A DNA stretch of 64,000 nucleotides from an uncultured Modestobacter sp. (lineage in GTDB: Bacteria; Actinomycetota; Actinomycetes; Mycobacteriales; Geodermatophilaceae), in NCBI RefSeq assembly GCF_947486615.1, contig NZ_CANKUD010000001.1, forward strand, positions 186,001-250,000. Direction: 5' to 3'. Below are positions 15,019 to 23,759 of the stretch, piece by piece. The translations under genes were made by a program, and so were the position numbers. Each line of letters begins with the position of its first letter. The stretch's first letter is position 1. A model generated the notes under the pieces. That model had not been told where the DNA came from. It worked only from the letters and a program-made list of their open reading frames with translations, and searched no databases.

Positions 15019-17871
15019 TCACCCGCTCACCGCCACGGCCACCACTCCCCGGCGGACCCGGCCGACCGCGGACCGGGCGACGCCGGCGAGCGGCTCGTCG
15101 GCCACCTTGGCCAGCTGGTCGAGCAGGTCGACCAGCTGGCGGGCCCACCGGACGAAGTCCCCGCCGGAGAGCTCGGTGCCGGCCTGCTGGGCGCCGTCCA
15201 GCACCCGGTCGAGGGTCTGCCCGTCGGCCCAGCGGAAGGCGGCCCAGACGAACCCGAGGTCGAGCTCGCGGGTGACCGGCACGCCGTGCTCCCGCTCGGT
15301 GTCGGCCAGCCGGCTGTGCACCCGGCGCATCTCGGCCAGCGCCCCGGCCACCTTGCCGGCCGGCACCGACGGCTGGGCGGCGCTCTCCCGGCGGGCCTCG
15401 AACACCAGCGCGGAGACGACGGCGGCCAGCTCCGCGGGGGTGAGCCCGCGGAAGACGCCGGCCCGCAGCGACTCGGCGGTCAGCAGGTCCGTCTCCGACC
15501 AGATCCGGGCCAGCCGCCGTCCGGCGTCGGAGACCACCGGCGACTCGTCCGGCGGCGTCCCGCCCTCGGCCGGCACCGGCTGGACGGCGGGCTCGGGCAG
15601 CAGGTAGCCCAGCTCCTGCAGGACGTCGCAGGTGCGGTCGAACTGGTCGGTCAGCGAGCCGGTGCGCTGGGCGATCTCCCGGCGCAGCCGCTCGGCGTCC
15701 CGGACCTCGCGCAGCCACCGGTCGGCGGCCCGGACCCGTTCCTCACGGTCGGGCAGCGAGTGCACCGGGTGCGCGCGCAGCGCGTGCCGCAGATCGGCCA
15801 GCACCGGGTCGTCGCCGGCGGCCGAGCGGCCGCGGATCCGCCGCGCCCCCAGGTCGTTCTCGGCCCGGGCGTTGCGCAGGGTGGAGGCGAGGTCCCGGCG
15901 GGCGTGCGGGCTGCGGTGGTTGAAGTTCTTCGGCACCTTGACCCGGGCCAGCGCGGTGACCGGCGTCGGGAAGTCCACCGAGCCCAGCCGGCCGGCCCAC
16001 TTGTCCTCGGTGAGCACCAGCGGCCGGGGGTCGGTCAGCTCGGTGATGCCCGGGTCGAGCACGACGGCGAGCCCCTGCCGGCGCCCGGTGGGCACCCGGA
16101 TGACGTCGCCGGCCCGCAGCGCGGCGAGTGACTCGGCGGCCTCCATCCGGCGCTTGGCCTGCGAGTCGCGGGAGAGCGCCTTCTCCCGCTCGGAGATCTC
16201 CATCCGCAGCTTCGCGTAGCCCGCGACGTCCAGCACCGCGGCGCTGAGCCCGCCGTTCATCTCCTTGAGCAGCCGGGCGGCGTCCTCCTCGTGCCGGGCC
16301 GCCGACCGCGCCAGCCCGACGACCGAGCGGTCGGCCTGGAACTGCGCGAAGGAGGACGCCAGCAGCTCCCGGGCCCGGTCGCGGCCGAAGGCACCGACCA
16401 GGTTGACCGCCATGTTGTAGCTGGGCCGGAACGACGAGCGCAGCGGGTACGTGCGGGTGCTGGCCAGCCCCGCCACCACGGCCGGGTCCACGCCAGGTGC
16501 CCACACGACGACGGCGTGGCCCTCGATGTCGATGCCCCGCCGCCCGGCCCGCCCGGTGAGCTGGGTGTACTCCCCCGGCGTGACGTCGGTGTGTGCCTCG
16601 CCGTTCCACTTCACCAGCCGCTCGAGGACGACGGTGCGGGCGGGCATGTTGATGCCCAGCGCCAGGGTCTCGGTGGCGAACACCGCCTTGACCAGGCCGC
16701 GGACGAAGCACTCCTCGACGGTCTCCTTGAACACCGGCACCAGCCCCGCGTGGTGCGCGGCGAACCCGGCCAGCAGCCCCTCGCGCCACTCCCAGAAGCC
16801 CAGGACGTGCAGGTCCTCCTCCGGCAGTGAGCCGGTCCGCCGGTCGATGACCTCGGCGATCGCGGCGCGCTCGGTCTCGTCGGTCAGCCGCATGCCCGAG
16901 CCCAGGCACTGGTGCACCGCGGCGTCGCAGCCGTTGCGGCTGAACACGAAGGTGATCGCCGGCAGCAGCCCGGCCCGGTCGAGCCGTTCGATCACCTCGG
17001 GCCGGGACGGCGGCCGGTACCGGGGCTTGTGGCTGAACCCGCCGCGGGTGCCGCCCCCGCCACCGGACCAGCTGTCGAAGCGGCGCTCCTGCTCGTGCAC
17101 GTACCGCACCAGCTCCGGGTCGACGACGGCCCGGCCGCGCTCCCGGGTCGACAGACCGCGCGGGGTCTGCTCCCACTCCCCCGCGTGCGCGGCCGGCCGC
17201 AGCGCGAACAGGTCGAACACCCGCCCGCCCACCAGCATGTGCTGCCACAGCGGGATCGGCCGCACCTCGCTGACCACCACCCGGGTGTCCCCGCGGACGG
17301 TGACCAGCCAGTCGGCGAACTCCTCGGCGTTGCTCACCGTGGCCGACAGCGAGACCAGCCGGACGTGCTCGGGGAGGTGGATGATCACCTCCTCCCAGAC
17401 CGCGCCGCGGAACCGGTCAGCCAGGTAGTGCACCTCGTCCATGACCACGTAGCCGAGGTCGGTGAGCGCCGGGGAGTCGACGTAGAGCATGTTGCGCAGC
17501 ACCTCGGTGGTCATCACCACCACCGGGGCGTCGCCGTTGATCGCGTTGTCACCGGTCAGCAGCCCGACCTTCGCCGCCCCGTACCGGTCGCAGAGGTCGC
17601 TGTACTTCTGGTTGGAGAGCGCCTTGATCGGCGTCGTGTAGAACGCCTTCCGGCCCTCCTGCAGCGCCTTGTGGACGGCGAACTCCCCGACCACCGTCTT
17701 GCCGGCACCGGTGGGGGCGCAGACCAGCACCCCGGAGCCCTCCTCCAGCGCCTCGCAGGCCTCGACCTGGAAGGGGTCCAGGGAGAACCCGAGCTCGGCG
17801 GTGAAGTCCGACAGGGTGGGGTGTGCGTTACGCCGGCGCGCAGCCGCGTACCGCTCAGCCGGGCTGGACAT
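15019..17871 (-). CDS. helY: DEAD/DEAH-box helicase HelY (Ski2/Mtr4-like)
   Basis: The 950-residue protein has two RecA-like helicase domains and a C-terminal DSHCT-like helical region, as in Mtr4/Ski2 RNA helicases. Walker A is CAPTGAGKT (residues ~51-59), Walker B is MDEVHYLADRF, motif III is SLSATVSN, and motif VI is QLTGRAGRRGID. It probably unwinds structured RNA or DNA using ATP. ATG at 17871 gives the family start (MSSPAERYAAA); upstream in-frame sequence lies within a palindromic repeat array. It follows tatC with a 210-nt gap holding those repeats. Order tatA-tatC-helY matches M. tuberculosis. Confidence 0.9.
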   Translation of the reverse strand: MSSPAERYAAARRRNAHPTLSDFTAELGFSLDPFQVEACEALEEGSGVLVCAPTGAGKTVVGEFAVHKALQEGRKAFYTTPIKALSNQKYSDLCDRYGAAKVGLLTGDNAINGDAPVVVMTTEVLRNMLYVDSPALTDLGYVVMDEVHYLADRFRGAVWEEVIIHLPEHVRLVSLSATVSNAEEFADWLVTVRGDTRVVVSEVRPIPLWQHMLVGGRVFDLFALRPAAHAGEWEQTPRGLSTRERGRAVVDPELVRYVHEQERRFDSWSGGGGGTRGGFSHKPRYRPPSRPEVIERLDRAGLLPAITFVFSRNGCDAAVHQCLGSGMRLTDETERAAIAEVIDRRTGSLPEEDLHVLGFWEWREGLLAGFAAHHAGLVPVFKETVEECFVRGLVKAVFATETLALGINMPARTVVLERLVKWNGEAHTDVTPGEYTQLTGRAGRRGIDIEGHAVVVWAPGVDPAVVAGLASTRTYPLRSSFRPSYNMAVNLVGAFGRDRARELLASSFAQFQADRSVVGLARSAARHEEDAARLLKEMNGGLSAAVLDVAGYAKLRMEISEREKALSRDSQAKRRMEAAESLAALRAGDVIRVPTGRRQGLAVVLDPGITELTDPRPLVLTEDKWAGRLGSVDFPTPVTALARVKVPKNFNHRSPHARRDLASTLRNARAENDLGARRIRGRSAAGDDPVLADLRHALRAHPVHSLPDREERVRAADRWLREVRDAERLRREIAQRTGSLTDQFDRTCDVLQELGYLLPEPAVQPVPAEGGTPPDESPVVSDAGRRLARIWSETDLLTAESLRAGVFRGLTPAELAAVVSALVFEARRESAAQPSVPAGKVAGALAEMRRVHSRLADTEREHGVPVTRELDLGFVWAAFRWADGQTLDRVLDGAQQAGTELSGGDFVRWARQLVDLLDQLAKVADEPLAGVARSAVGRVRRGVVAVAVSG

Positions 17872-17941
17872 GCCCCCACCGTATGCGCGCTCGCCCGGCT
17901 CGGCTCGGACGCCGTCCGCTCCTCTCCCCCACCCTCGGCCC

Positions 17942-18065
17942 TGTTCGCCGACATGGCCGGGCGAGAGGAACAAGCGCGGCCGTGTTCGCCGACTCGGCCG
18001 GGTGGCACGCCGGCCATGTTGGCGAACATGGCCACCCGGCCGCCCGACCATGTTGGCCAACATGG
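17942..18065. repeat. Array of four palindrome-related repeat units between tatC and helY
   Basis: Units begin with TGTT at 17942, 17983, 18017 and 18051 (spacings 41, 34, 34) and share TGTTsGCs-A-ATGGCCrsSCGG. The fourth contains an 18-bp perfect palindrome, CCATGTTGGCCAACATGG (18048-18065); the third has 9-bp arms GGCCATGTT/AACATGGCC (18012-18033). The units can fold as hairpins in the tatC-helY message and may act as terminators, attenuators or REP-like elements. Confidence 0.75.
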
Positions 18066-18081
18066 CCGGGCGGGCGTCGGG

Positions 18082-19032
18082 TCAGCGCTGGGTGTGGGTG
18101 GGCTCGTCGAGTCGGCTGGGGGTGGTGTCCAGCGGGCTGGGGCTGGTGTCCAGTGCGCTCGGACCGTCGATCAGCGGGGATGCCTCGTCGTCGTCCAGGC
18201 CGGAGAGGCCCAGGGCCGCCTCCCGCTTGGCCCGCCGCTTGTCCACGACCCGCGCGAACTGGATGGCGAGCTCGAAGAGCACGCACATCGGCGCCGCCAT
18301 GGCCAGCATGGTGAACGGGTCCTGAGTGGGGGTGATGAAGGCGGCGAAGACGATGGTCAGGAAGTAGAGCCAGCGGCGGCTCTTGGCCAGCGTGCCGTGG
18401 GACAGGACGCCGATCAGGTTCAGCGCGACCGCGATCAGCGGCAGCTCGAAGCTCACGCCGAAGGCGACCAGCAGTGAGATGACGAAGCCGATGTACTTGT
18501 CCGCGGTCAGCGCGACGGTGATGCCGTCCCCGGCCAGGCTGATCAGCAGTGCCAGGCCCTTGTCCAGGGAGACGTAGGCCAGCGCCGCACCGAGGGCGAA
18601 GAGGCTCGTGGCAGCGGCGACGAAGCCCACGCCGTACCGCTTCTCGTTCTTCTTCAGTCCCGGGGTCAGGAACGCCCACAGCTGGTAGAGCCAGAACGGC
18701 GCCGACAGGACGACGCCGACGATGAAGCTGATCTTCAGTCGGATCAGCGCACCACCGAGGACGTCGATGACCAGGAGATCGCAGTCACCGTTGGTCTGGG
18801 TGGGGAGCCCCCGGGAGGCGGGGTCGATGCCGCAGTACGGCGCCCGGATGAACTGCCCCAGGCCGTGCTCGTACCACCAGAACGCCACCGCGGTGCCGAT
18901 CAGCACGAAGAACAGCGCGATGCCGATCCGGTTGCGCAGCTCCCGGAGGTGGCTGATCAGGCTCATCGTCGCCGCGGCGTCCCGTTCGGGACGCCGCGGT
19001 CGACGGTCACGCACTCGCCCTGCCAGGGTCAT
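18082..19032 (-). CDS. tatC: Sec-independent translocase subunit TatC
   Basis: The 316-residue integral membrane protein is TatC, the signal-peptide receptor of the twin-arginine export system. The hallmark MSLISHLRELRNRIGIAL opens the first helix, SAPFWLYQLWAFLTPGLKKNE follows helix two, and SFELPLIAVALNLIGVLS and FITPTQDPFTML lie in later helices; six membrane segments are expected. A charged ~50-residue tail ends in Q-R. ATG at 19032 is favoured because its 22-residue basic leader before MSLISHL resembles that of M. tuberculosis TatC. It lies 22 bases after tatA in one operon. Confidence 0.95.
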   Translation of the reverse strand: MTLAGRVRDRRPRRPERDAAATMSLISHLRELRNRIGIALFFVLIGTAVAFWWYEHGLGQFIRAPYCGIDPASRGLPTQTNGDCDLLVIDVLGGALIRLKISFIVGVVLSAPFWLYQLWAFLTPGLKKNEKRYGVGFVAAATSLFALGAALAYVSLDKGLALLISLAGDGITVALTADKYIGFVISLLVAFGVSFELPLIAVALNLIGVLSHGTLAKSRRWLYFLTIVFAAFITPTQDPFTMLAMAAPMCVLFELAIQFARVVDKRRAKREAALGLSGLDDDEASPLIDGPSALDTSPSPLDTTPSRLDEPTHTQR

Positions 19033-19054
19033 GGGGGGCAGTCGGTGCTGGGGT

Positions 19055-19381
19055 TCAGCGGTTGCTGTCGGCCGCAGCCGACGCGCGGGCCTGCTCCGCG
19101 CGAGCCCGGGCATCCGCGGCGCGCGCCTCGGCGGCGGCGGCCTCGGCCTCGTAGTCGACGGCGGTCGGGGTCACCGACGGGGCGACGATCTGGCCGGTGA
19201 CCGGCGAGGTGCGGGCCTCGTCCTTGGCGCGGACGTCGTCGTCCTTCATGCCCTTCATCTCGCTCTTGAAGATGCGCATCGAGCGACCCATCGAGCGGGA
19301 GGCGTCGGGCAGCTTCTTGTAACCGAAGAGCAGCAGGACGGCCAGGATGATGAGGCCGATCTCCATCGGGCCGAGGTTCAT
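19055..19381 (-). CDS. tatA: Sec-independent translocase subunit TatA
   Basis: The 108-residue protein has the TatA layout: a short N-terminus with one membrane helix (MEIGLIILAVLLLFGYKKLP), the FGxxKLP hinge, an amphipathic helix (SMRIFKSEMKGM) and a long Ala/Glu/Arg-rich tail. TatA oligomers form the export pore with TatC. A GGAGGAG ribosome site precedes the ATG, and TAGAGT (19419-19424, minus strand) is a probable -10 box 38 nt upstream. Confidence 0.95.
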   Translation of the reverse strand: MNLGPMEIGLIILAVLLLFGYKKLPDASRSMGRSMRIFKSEMKGMKDDDVRAKDEARTSPVTGQIVAPSVTPTAVDYEAEAAAAEARAADARARAEQARASAAADSNR

Positions 19382-19418
19382 CGGACTCCTCCGAGTCGTG
19401 GTGGGGCGTGCCTGGCCG

Positions 19419-19424
19419 ACTCTA
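19419..19424 (-). promoter_or_regulatory. Probable -10 box of tatA
   Basis: Minus strand reads TAGAGT, between the small membrane protein gene and tatA; this suggests tatAC-helY can be transcribed separately from pafBC. Confidence 0.35.
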
Positions 19425-19485
19425 CGCGCGGGGAGTCGGGGGTCCAGGGCTGCGGACGGCTGTACGCGCGCCGTCCACCTGGGGT

Positions 19486-19683
19486 TCAGTCGGTCGTCGC
19501 CGACCGCTGGACGGCGGCCCGTTCCGCCGTGGCCTGGGCCTCGGCGAGCACCGGGCGGACGTCCCGCTCCAGGGCGCGCAGTTCACGGTTCAGCCGGCCG
19601 GCGGCACCGAGCAGGCCGTAGCCGAGGACACCCAGCACCAGCACGGCGAGCACCGCCACGACGATCCACACGGTCAGCAACAC
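19486..19683 (-). CDS. Small single-pass membrane protein of unknown function
   Basis: The 65-residue product has one N-terminal membrane helix (VWIVVAVLAVLVLGVLGYGL, residues ~5-24) and a charged helical cytoplasmic tail (RLNRELRALERDVRPVLAEAQATAE-like coiled-coil pattern). I recognise no named family. It lies between pafC and tatA, same strand, 51 bases after pafC. The ATG start is in frame with clean codon use. A role linked to the Tat system is possible but unsupported. Confidence 0.6.
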   Translation of the reverse strand: MLLTVWIVVAVLAVLVLGVLGYGLLGAAGRLNRELRALERDVRPVLAEAQATAERAAVQRSATTD

Positions 19684-19734
19684 GAGGACGACCCTAACGG
19701 CCGGCCGTGTGCCCGCGCTGCACGCCGGCTGGGG

Positions 19735-20700
19735 TCAGTCCGCGTAGCGGGCCAGCGCCGCCCGGGCCTCGGCCGCGACCTGCTCGGCGAGCTCGGCCGG
19801 CTCGTCGACGGTGGCCGCGCCGCCGAGCGAGGCGACCAGCCGGCGGGCCCAGGCCAGGTCCGAGGTGCGCACGGACACGGCCAGCCCACCGGGCGGGTCG
19901 CTGACCTCGGCCAGCTCCTCGACCGGGTAGTAGTCGGCGACCCAGCGGGCGGTGCGGGCCAGCCGTAGCCGCACCACCGGTGCCTCCGCACCGGGCTGGT
20001 AGAGCCCGTCGTCCAGGTCGCGCTCGAGTGCCTGCGGCGGCGGCGCGGCGGGCTCGTCGAGCACGGCCACCTCGTCGATCCGGTCCAGCCGGAACAGCCG
20101 CACGCCCTCCGCGCCCCGGCACCAGGCTTCCAGGTACCAGTGGCCGTCGACCAGCAGCAGCCGCATCGGGTCGACGGTGCGCTCGGTGCGCTCGTCCCGG
20201 CTGGGCACGTAGTAGTGCAGGTGCAGCGCCCGCTCCCGCTCCAGCCCGGCCCGGACGACGGACAGCGACTGCTCGCGGGCGCCCACGCTGACCGCCACCG
20301 GTGCCCGGACCTCCGCCGGGTGACCGGCCGCCGCCGAGACCTTCGCCAGCGCCCGGCTGACCGCCTCGCCCTCGGCGAGCCCGGGCAGCTCCAGCAGGGT
20401 GCGCAGCGCGACGATCAGCGCGACCGCCTCGTCGGTGGTCAGCCGCAGCGGCCGCACCATCCCGGCGGTGAAGGTGACCCGCACCCGGTCGCCCTCGAAC
20501 GCCAGGTCGATCAGGTCACCGGGGCCGTGCCCGGGCAGGCCGCAGACCCAGAGCAGGTCCAGGTCGCGGCGCAGCTGGGCCTCGGTCACCCCGAAGTCGG
20601 CGGCGGCGTCGGTCAGCCGGACGCCGTCCGGGCGGGCCTGCAGGTAGGGCACCAGCGCCAGCAGCCGGGTCATCCGCTCCGCGGTGCTCGGCGCGGTCAC
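19735..20700 (-). CDS. pafC: WYL-domain transcriptional regulator PafC
   Basis: The 321-residue protein has an N-terminal winged helix (MTRLLALVPYLQARPDGVRL, residues ~10-29), a WYL domain (DPMRLLLVDGHWYLEAWCRG, about residues 178-197) and the C-terminal WCX region. With PafB it forms the PafBC activator of the LexA-independent DNA-damage response in actinobacteria. It overlaps pafB by four bases (GTGA) and is surely co-translated. Confidence 0.9.
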   Translation of the reverse strand: MTAPSTAERMTRLLALVPYLQARPDGVRLTDAAADFGVTEAQLRRDLDLLWVCGLPGHGPGDLIDLAFEGDRVRVTFTAGMVRPLRLTTDEAVALIVALRTLLELPGLAEGEAVSRALAKVSAAAGHPAEVRAPVAVSVGAREQSLSVVRAGLERERALHLHYYVPSRDERTERTVDPMRLLLVDGHWYLEAWCRGAEGVRLFRLDRIDEVAVLDEPAAPPPQALERDLDDGLYQPGAEAPVVRLRLARTARWVADYYPVEELAEVSDPPGGLAVSVRTSDLAWARRLVASLGGAATVDEPAELAEQVAAEARAALARYAD

Positions 20701-21674
20701 GCTGCACCGCCCAGCGCGGCGAGGCGGGTGAGCCGCTCGACGACGGCCTCGCGCATCCGCTGCGGGGCCTCGACCAGCACGTCCGGTCCGTGGGCGGCGA
20801 GCTGGTCGGCCAGCGACCAGGGCTCGGTGGTGCGCAGCTCGAGACGGTCGTCACCGTCCTCGGCCGGGCCGAGCGGGACGGCGTGCCGGCGCAGGCCGAT
20901 CGCCGTCCCGGGCCGGGCCCGGACGACGACGAGCTGCTCCTCCCGACGCTCGGAGCCGGCCACCACCGAGGCCAGGTCCAGGTCTGCGGGGGGCTCGAAG
21001 GCGGCGGCCGGGCCGCTGGCCTTCGGCATGCCGGCCACCCGGGACAGCCGGAACACCCGGGGCGCCTGCCGGTCCAGGTCGTGGCCGACCAGGTACCAGC
21101 GGCCGTGCCAGGCGACGACACCCCACGGCTGCACCCGGCGGCGGCTCGCCCGGTCGGCGTCGGGACGGCGGTAGTCGAAGGCGAGCTCGCGGCGGTCGCG
21201 GGCCGCGGCGTAGCAGGGCTCGAACGCGGGCTCACCGGCGTCCAGCCGCGGCTGGATCGGGATGCCGCGGGTCCGGTCGACCTCCACGCCGGCCGCGCGC
21301 AGCTTCACCAGCGCGCTCTGCGCCGCGCCGGCCAGCTGCGCGGACTGCCACAGCCGCAGCGCCAGGCCGACGGCGGCGGCCTCCTCGCCGGTCAGGGTGA
21401 TCTCGGGCAGCTCGTAGTCGGTGCGGGCGATCCGGTAGCCGTCCTCGGTGTCGAAGGCGCTGGTGCGGCCGGTCTCCAGCGGGACGCCGATCTCCCGCAG
21501 CTCGGCCTTGTCCCGCTCGAACATCCGCTTGAACGCCTCGTCGGCCCGCTCGGTGCCGTCGTCCGGCTCGTAGCCGGGCACGGTCTCCCTGATCCTGGCG
21601 GCGGAGACGTACTGCCGGGTGCCGAGCAGGGCGATGACCAGGTTGACCAGTCGTTCCGCCCGCTTGGCTGCCAC
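20697..21674 (-). CDS. pafB: WYL-domain transcriptional regulator PafB
   Basis: The 325-residue protein begins MAAKRAERLVNLVIALLGTR with a winged-helix domain, then a WYL domain (RVQPWGVVAWHGRWYLVGHD, about residues 160-179) and a WCX extension. It pairs with PafC as PafBC. The GTG start has TAACCT (21681-21686, minus strand) ending six bases upstream, so the transcript is probably leaderless. In mycobacteria the genes sit next to pafA; here SDR, GNAT and DUF3866 genes are inserted between. Confidence 0.9.
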   Translation of the reverse strand: MAAKRAERLVNLVIALLGTRQYVSAARIRETVPGYEPDDGTERADEAFKRMFERDKAELREIGVPLETGRTSAFDTEDGYRIARTDYELPEITLTGEEAAAVGLALRLWQSAQLAGAAQSALVKLRAAGVEVDRTRGIPIQPRLDAGEPAFEPCYAAARDRRELAFDYRRPDADRASRRRVQPWGVVAWHGRWYLVGHDLDRQAPRVFRLSRVAGMPKASGPAAAFEPPADLDLASVVAGSERREEQLVVVRARPGTAIGLRRHAVPLGPAEDGDDRLELRTTEPWSLADQLAAHGPDVLVEAPQRMREAVVERLTRLAALGGAA

Positions 21675-21680
21675 GCGGAC

Positions 21681-21720
21681 AGGTTAGTGCGCGGCAGCAA
21701 CCCGGCCCGCTGGCTAGCCT
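21681..21720. promoter_or_regulatory. Divergent leaderless promoters of pafB and the DUF3866 gene
   Basis: TAACCT on the minus strand (21681-21686) ends six bases before the pafB GTG, and TAGCCT on the plus strand (21715-21720) ends six bases before the DUF3866 GTG at 21727. The 52-nt region leaves no room for 5' untranslated leaders. Confidence 0.6.
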
Positions 21721-21726
21721 GCCCGG

Positions 21727-22845
21727 GTGAGCACTCCCCCCTCCCCCGCTCCCGGGCCGCGGATCCGTTGGCGTCGTGGCCGGGTGACCGAGCTCGGCCG
21801 GTCGTGGCGCGACGCCCAGGAGATGACCGTCGAGGTCGACGGGGACGGCACCCTGAAGGCGCTGGCGCACCCCTCGATCGTCGGCACGCCGGTGGTCGGC
21901 GACCAGGTGCTGCTCAACACCACCGCCTGGGCGCAGCGGCTGGGCACCGGCGGGTACGCCCTCGTCGTCGCCGTCCCCGACCGGCTGCCCGCCGACCCGA
22001 CCGGCCCCGGGCACCTGGTCAAGGGCCGCTACACCCCGCTGCAGGTGACCGTGCAGGGCGTGGACGAGCAGGACACCCCGCACCACGAGACGATCGCCGC
22101 CGCCGAGGACCTGGCCGGCATGCCGGTCGTCGTCGCCGACCTGCACTCCGCGCTGCCGGCCGTGCTGGCCGGGGTGCAGGCCACCGACCCGGCGCTGCGG
22201 GTGGCCTACGTGATGACCGACGGCGGCGCGCTGCCCGCGGCGTTCTCCCGGACGCTGGACGCCCTCGCCGGGTCGCTGGCCGGGGTGGTCACCGTCGGGC
22301 AGGCCTTCGGCGGGGACCTGGAGGCGGTCACCGTGCACACCGGGCTGCTGGCCGCCCGGCACGTGCTGGACGCCGACGTCACGATCGTCGCCCAGGGCCC
22401 GGGCAACCTGGGCACCGGGACGCCGTGGGGGTTCTCCGGGGTCGCCGCCGGTGAGGCCTGCAACGCCGTCCACGTGCTCGGCGGGCGGACGGTGGGGGCG
22501 CTGCGCATCTCCGACGCAGACCCGCGGCCCCGGCACCGCGGGGTGTCCCACCACTCGCTGACCGCGTTCGGCCGGGTGGCGCTGGGTGGGGTCTCGCTGG
22601 TGGCGCCCCGCGGGCTGGGCTCGGAGCTGGGCAGACAGGTCGAGGAGGACCTCGCCGGGCAGCCGGAGCGGAACACCGTGGAGTGGGTGGACACCGCCGG
22701 CCTGGACGACGCGCTGGCGGCCCTGCCGGTGCGGTTGTCCACCATGGGCCGCGGGCTGGCCGAGGACCACGCCTACTTCCTCGCCGCCGCGGCGGCCGGC
22801 CGGTTCGCCGCCCAGCTCACCCTCTTCGGGCCACCGCCGGCCTGA
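21727..22845 (+). CDS. DUF3866 family protein
   Basis: The 372-residue protein matches DUF3866, a conserved actinobacterial/Firmicute family with no known reaction. Seen features are an N-terminal beta-rich part (WRRGRVTELGRSW), a Rossmann-like middle (VVVADLHSALPAVLAGVQAT), a VAYVMTDGGALPAAFS stretch (about residue 160) and GPGNLGTGTPWGFSGVAAGE (about residues 223-242). The GTG start fits a leaderless promoter. It lies divergent to pafBC. Confidence 0.75.
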   Translation: MSTPPSPAPGPRIRWRRGRVTELGRSWRDAQEMTVEVDGDGTLKALAHPSIVGTPVVGDQVLLNTTAWAQRLGTGGYALVVAVPDRLPADPTGPGHLVKGRYTPLQVTVQGVDEQDTPHHETIAAAEDLAGMPVVVADLHSALPAVLAGVQATDPALRVAYVMTDGGALPAAFSRTLDALAGSLAGVVTVGQAFGGDLEAVTVHTGLLAARHVLDADVTIVAQGPGNLGTGTPWGFSGVAAGEACNAVHVLGGRTVGALRISDADPRPRHRGVSHHSLTAFGRVALGGVSLVAPRGLGSELGRQVEEDLAGQPERNTVEWVDTAGLDDALAALPVRLSTMGRGLAEDHAYFLAAAAAGRFAAQLTLFGPPPA

Positions 22846-22896
22846 CGCCCTGGCGGTTGGCGTGGGCAGTGGCGGTTGACTGGGGTCCGGCGCGTA

Positions 22897-22911
22897 GTTG
22901 GGGATAACGGT
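22897..22911. repeat. 15-bp intergenic motif, copy 2
   Basis: GTTGGGGATAACGGT, identical to 7643-7657, lies between the stops of the convergent DUF3866 and SDR genes. Confidence 0.5.
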
Positions 22912-22949
22912 TCGATCGCAGGAATGACCCACTGGCGCCGGTGAGCGGC

Positions 22950-23699
22950 TCAGCCCCAGCGGCGGAAGCCGCCCTCGGCGTCGATCGTCTGGCCGGTGAC
23001 CGAGCGGGCGTCCGGACCGGTCAGCCAGGCGACCACCGCCGCGGCCTCCGCCGGGCTGTTCCAGCGGCCTCGCGGCATCGCCCGCTGGACGAGCTCGGCC
23101 TGCGCCCGGCCGGCCCAGCCGGTGTCGGTGGGTCCGGGGTTCAGGCAGTTCACGGTGACGTCGCGGTCGATCAGCTCGTCGGCCAGGGAGAGCGTCATCG
23201 CCTGGACCGCGCCCTTGCTGATCGCGTAGGGCAGCTCGCTCGCCATCGGCCCGCGGTGCTGGCCGGAGGTGAACAGCACCGCCGACCCGGGCCCGGCGGC
23301 CGGGTCGTGCTGGGCGGCGAAGGCCTGAGTGAGCAGCAGACTGCCCCGGGCATTGACCGCGAAGCACAGGTCGACCTCCGCGGCGGTGACCTCGGCGAGC
23401 CGGCCCTCCGCGCTCCTGGCGTGTGCCGCGACCAGCGAGGTCAGCGGACCGACGGCGTCCCGGGCGGCCGCGACCAGCCGGGCCGGCGCCGCCGGGTCGG
23501 CCAGGTCGACGCTGACGTGCGGCGGGTCGCCCAGCTCGGCCAGCACGGCGGCCAGGTCGTCAGCGCCCCACGGCTGCCCGGCGTCGTGCGGCGCCCAGGA
23601 CTGGACGACGACCCGGTCGCCGCGGTCGAGGAGCCGCCGCGCGACCGCGAACCCGATGGAGCTGCGGCGGCTGACGCCGGTGACCAGTGCGGTGCTCAT
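22950..23699 (-). CDS. Short-chain dehydrogenase/reductase
   Basis: The 249-residue protein is an SDR oxidoreductase using NAD(P)H. The cofactor motif is TGVSRRSSIGFAVA (residues ~8-21), an unusual spacing of TGxxxGxG. NARG and the catalytic YxxxK (LPYAISKGAV, about residue 157) are present, as is the PGPTDTGW loop. The substrate is unknown. It is not overlapping its neighbours; the stretch upstream to the next gene holds only 60 bases. Confidence 0.85.
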   Translation of the reverse strand: MSTALVTGVSRRSSIGFAVARRLLDRGDRVVVQSWAPHDAGQPWGADDLAAVLAELGDPPHVSVDLADPAAPARLVAAARDAVGPLTSLVAAHARSAEGRLAEVTAAEVDLCFAVNARGSLLLTQAFAAQHDPAAGPGSAVLFTSGQHRGPMASELPYAISKGAVQAMTLSLADELIDRDVTVNCLNPGPTDTGWAGRAQAELVQRAMPRGRWNSPAEAAAVVAWLTGPDARSVTGQTIDAEGGFRRWG

Positions 23700-23759
23700 C
23701 CGGGCGAGTCTGGCCCGTCCAGCGGCTGCCCGCGATCGACTTCCCGTGGGAGCGAGCGG

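Noticed and set aside
17942-18065. Repeat array at 18 kb as a CRISPR
   Set aside because: Units are degenerate, spacers are repeats of the same motif and no cas genes exist nearby.
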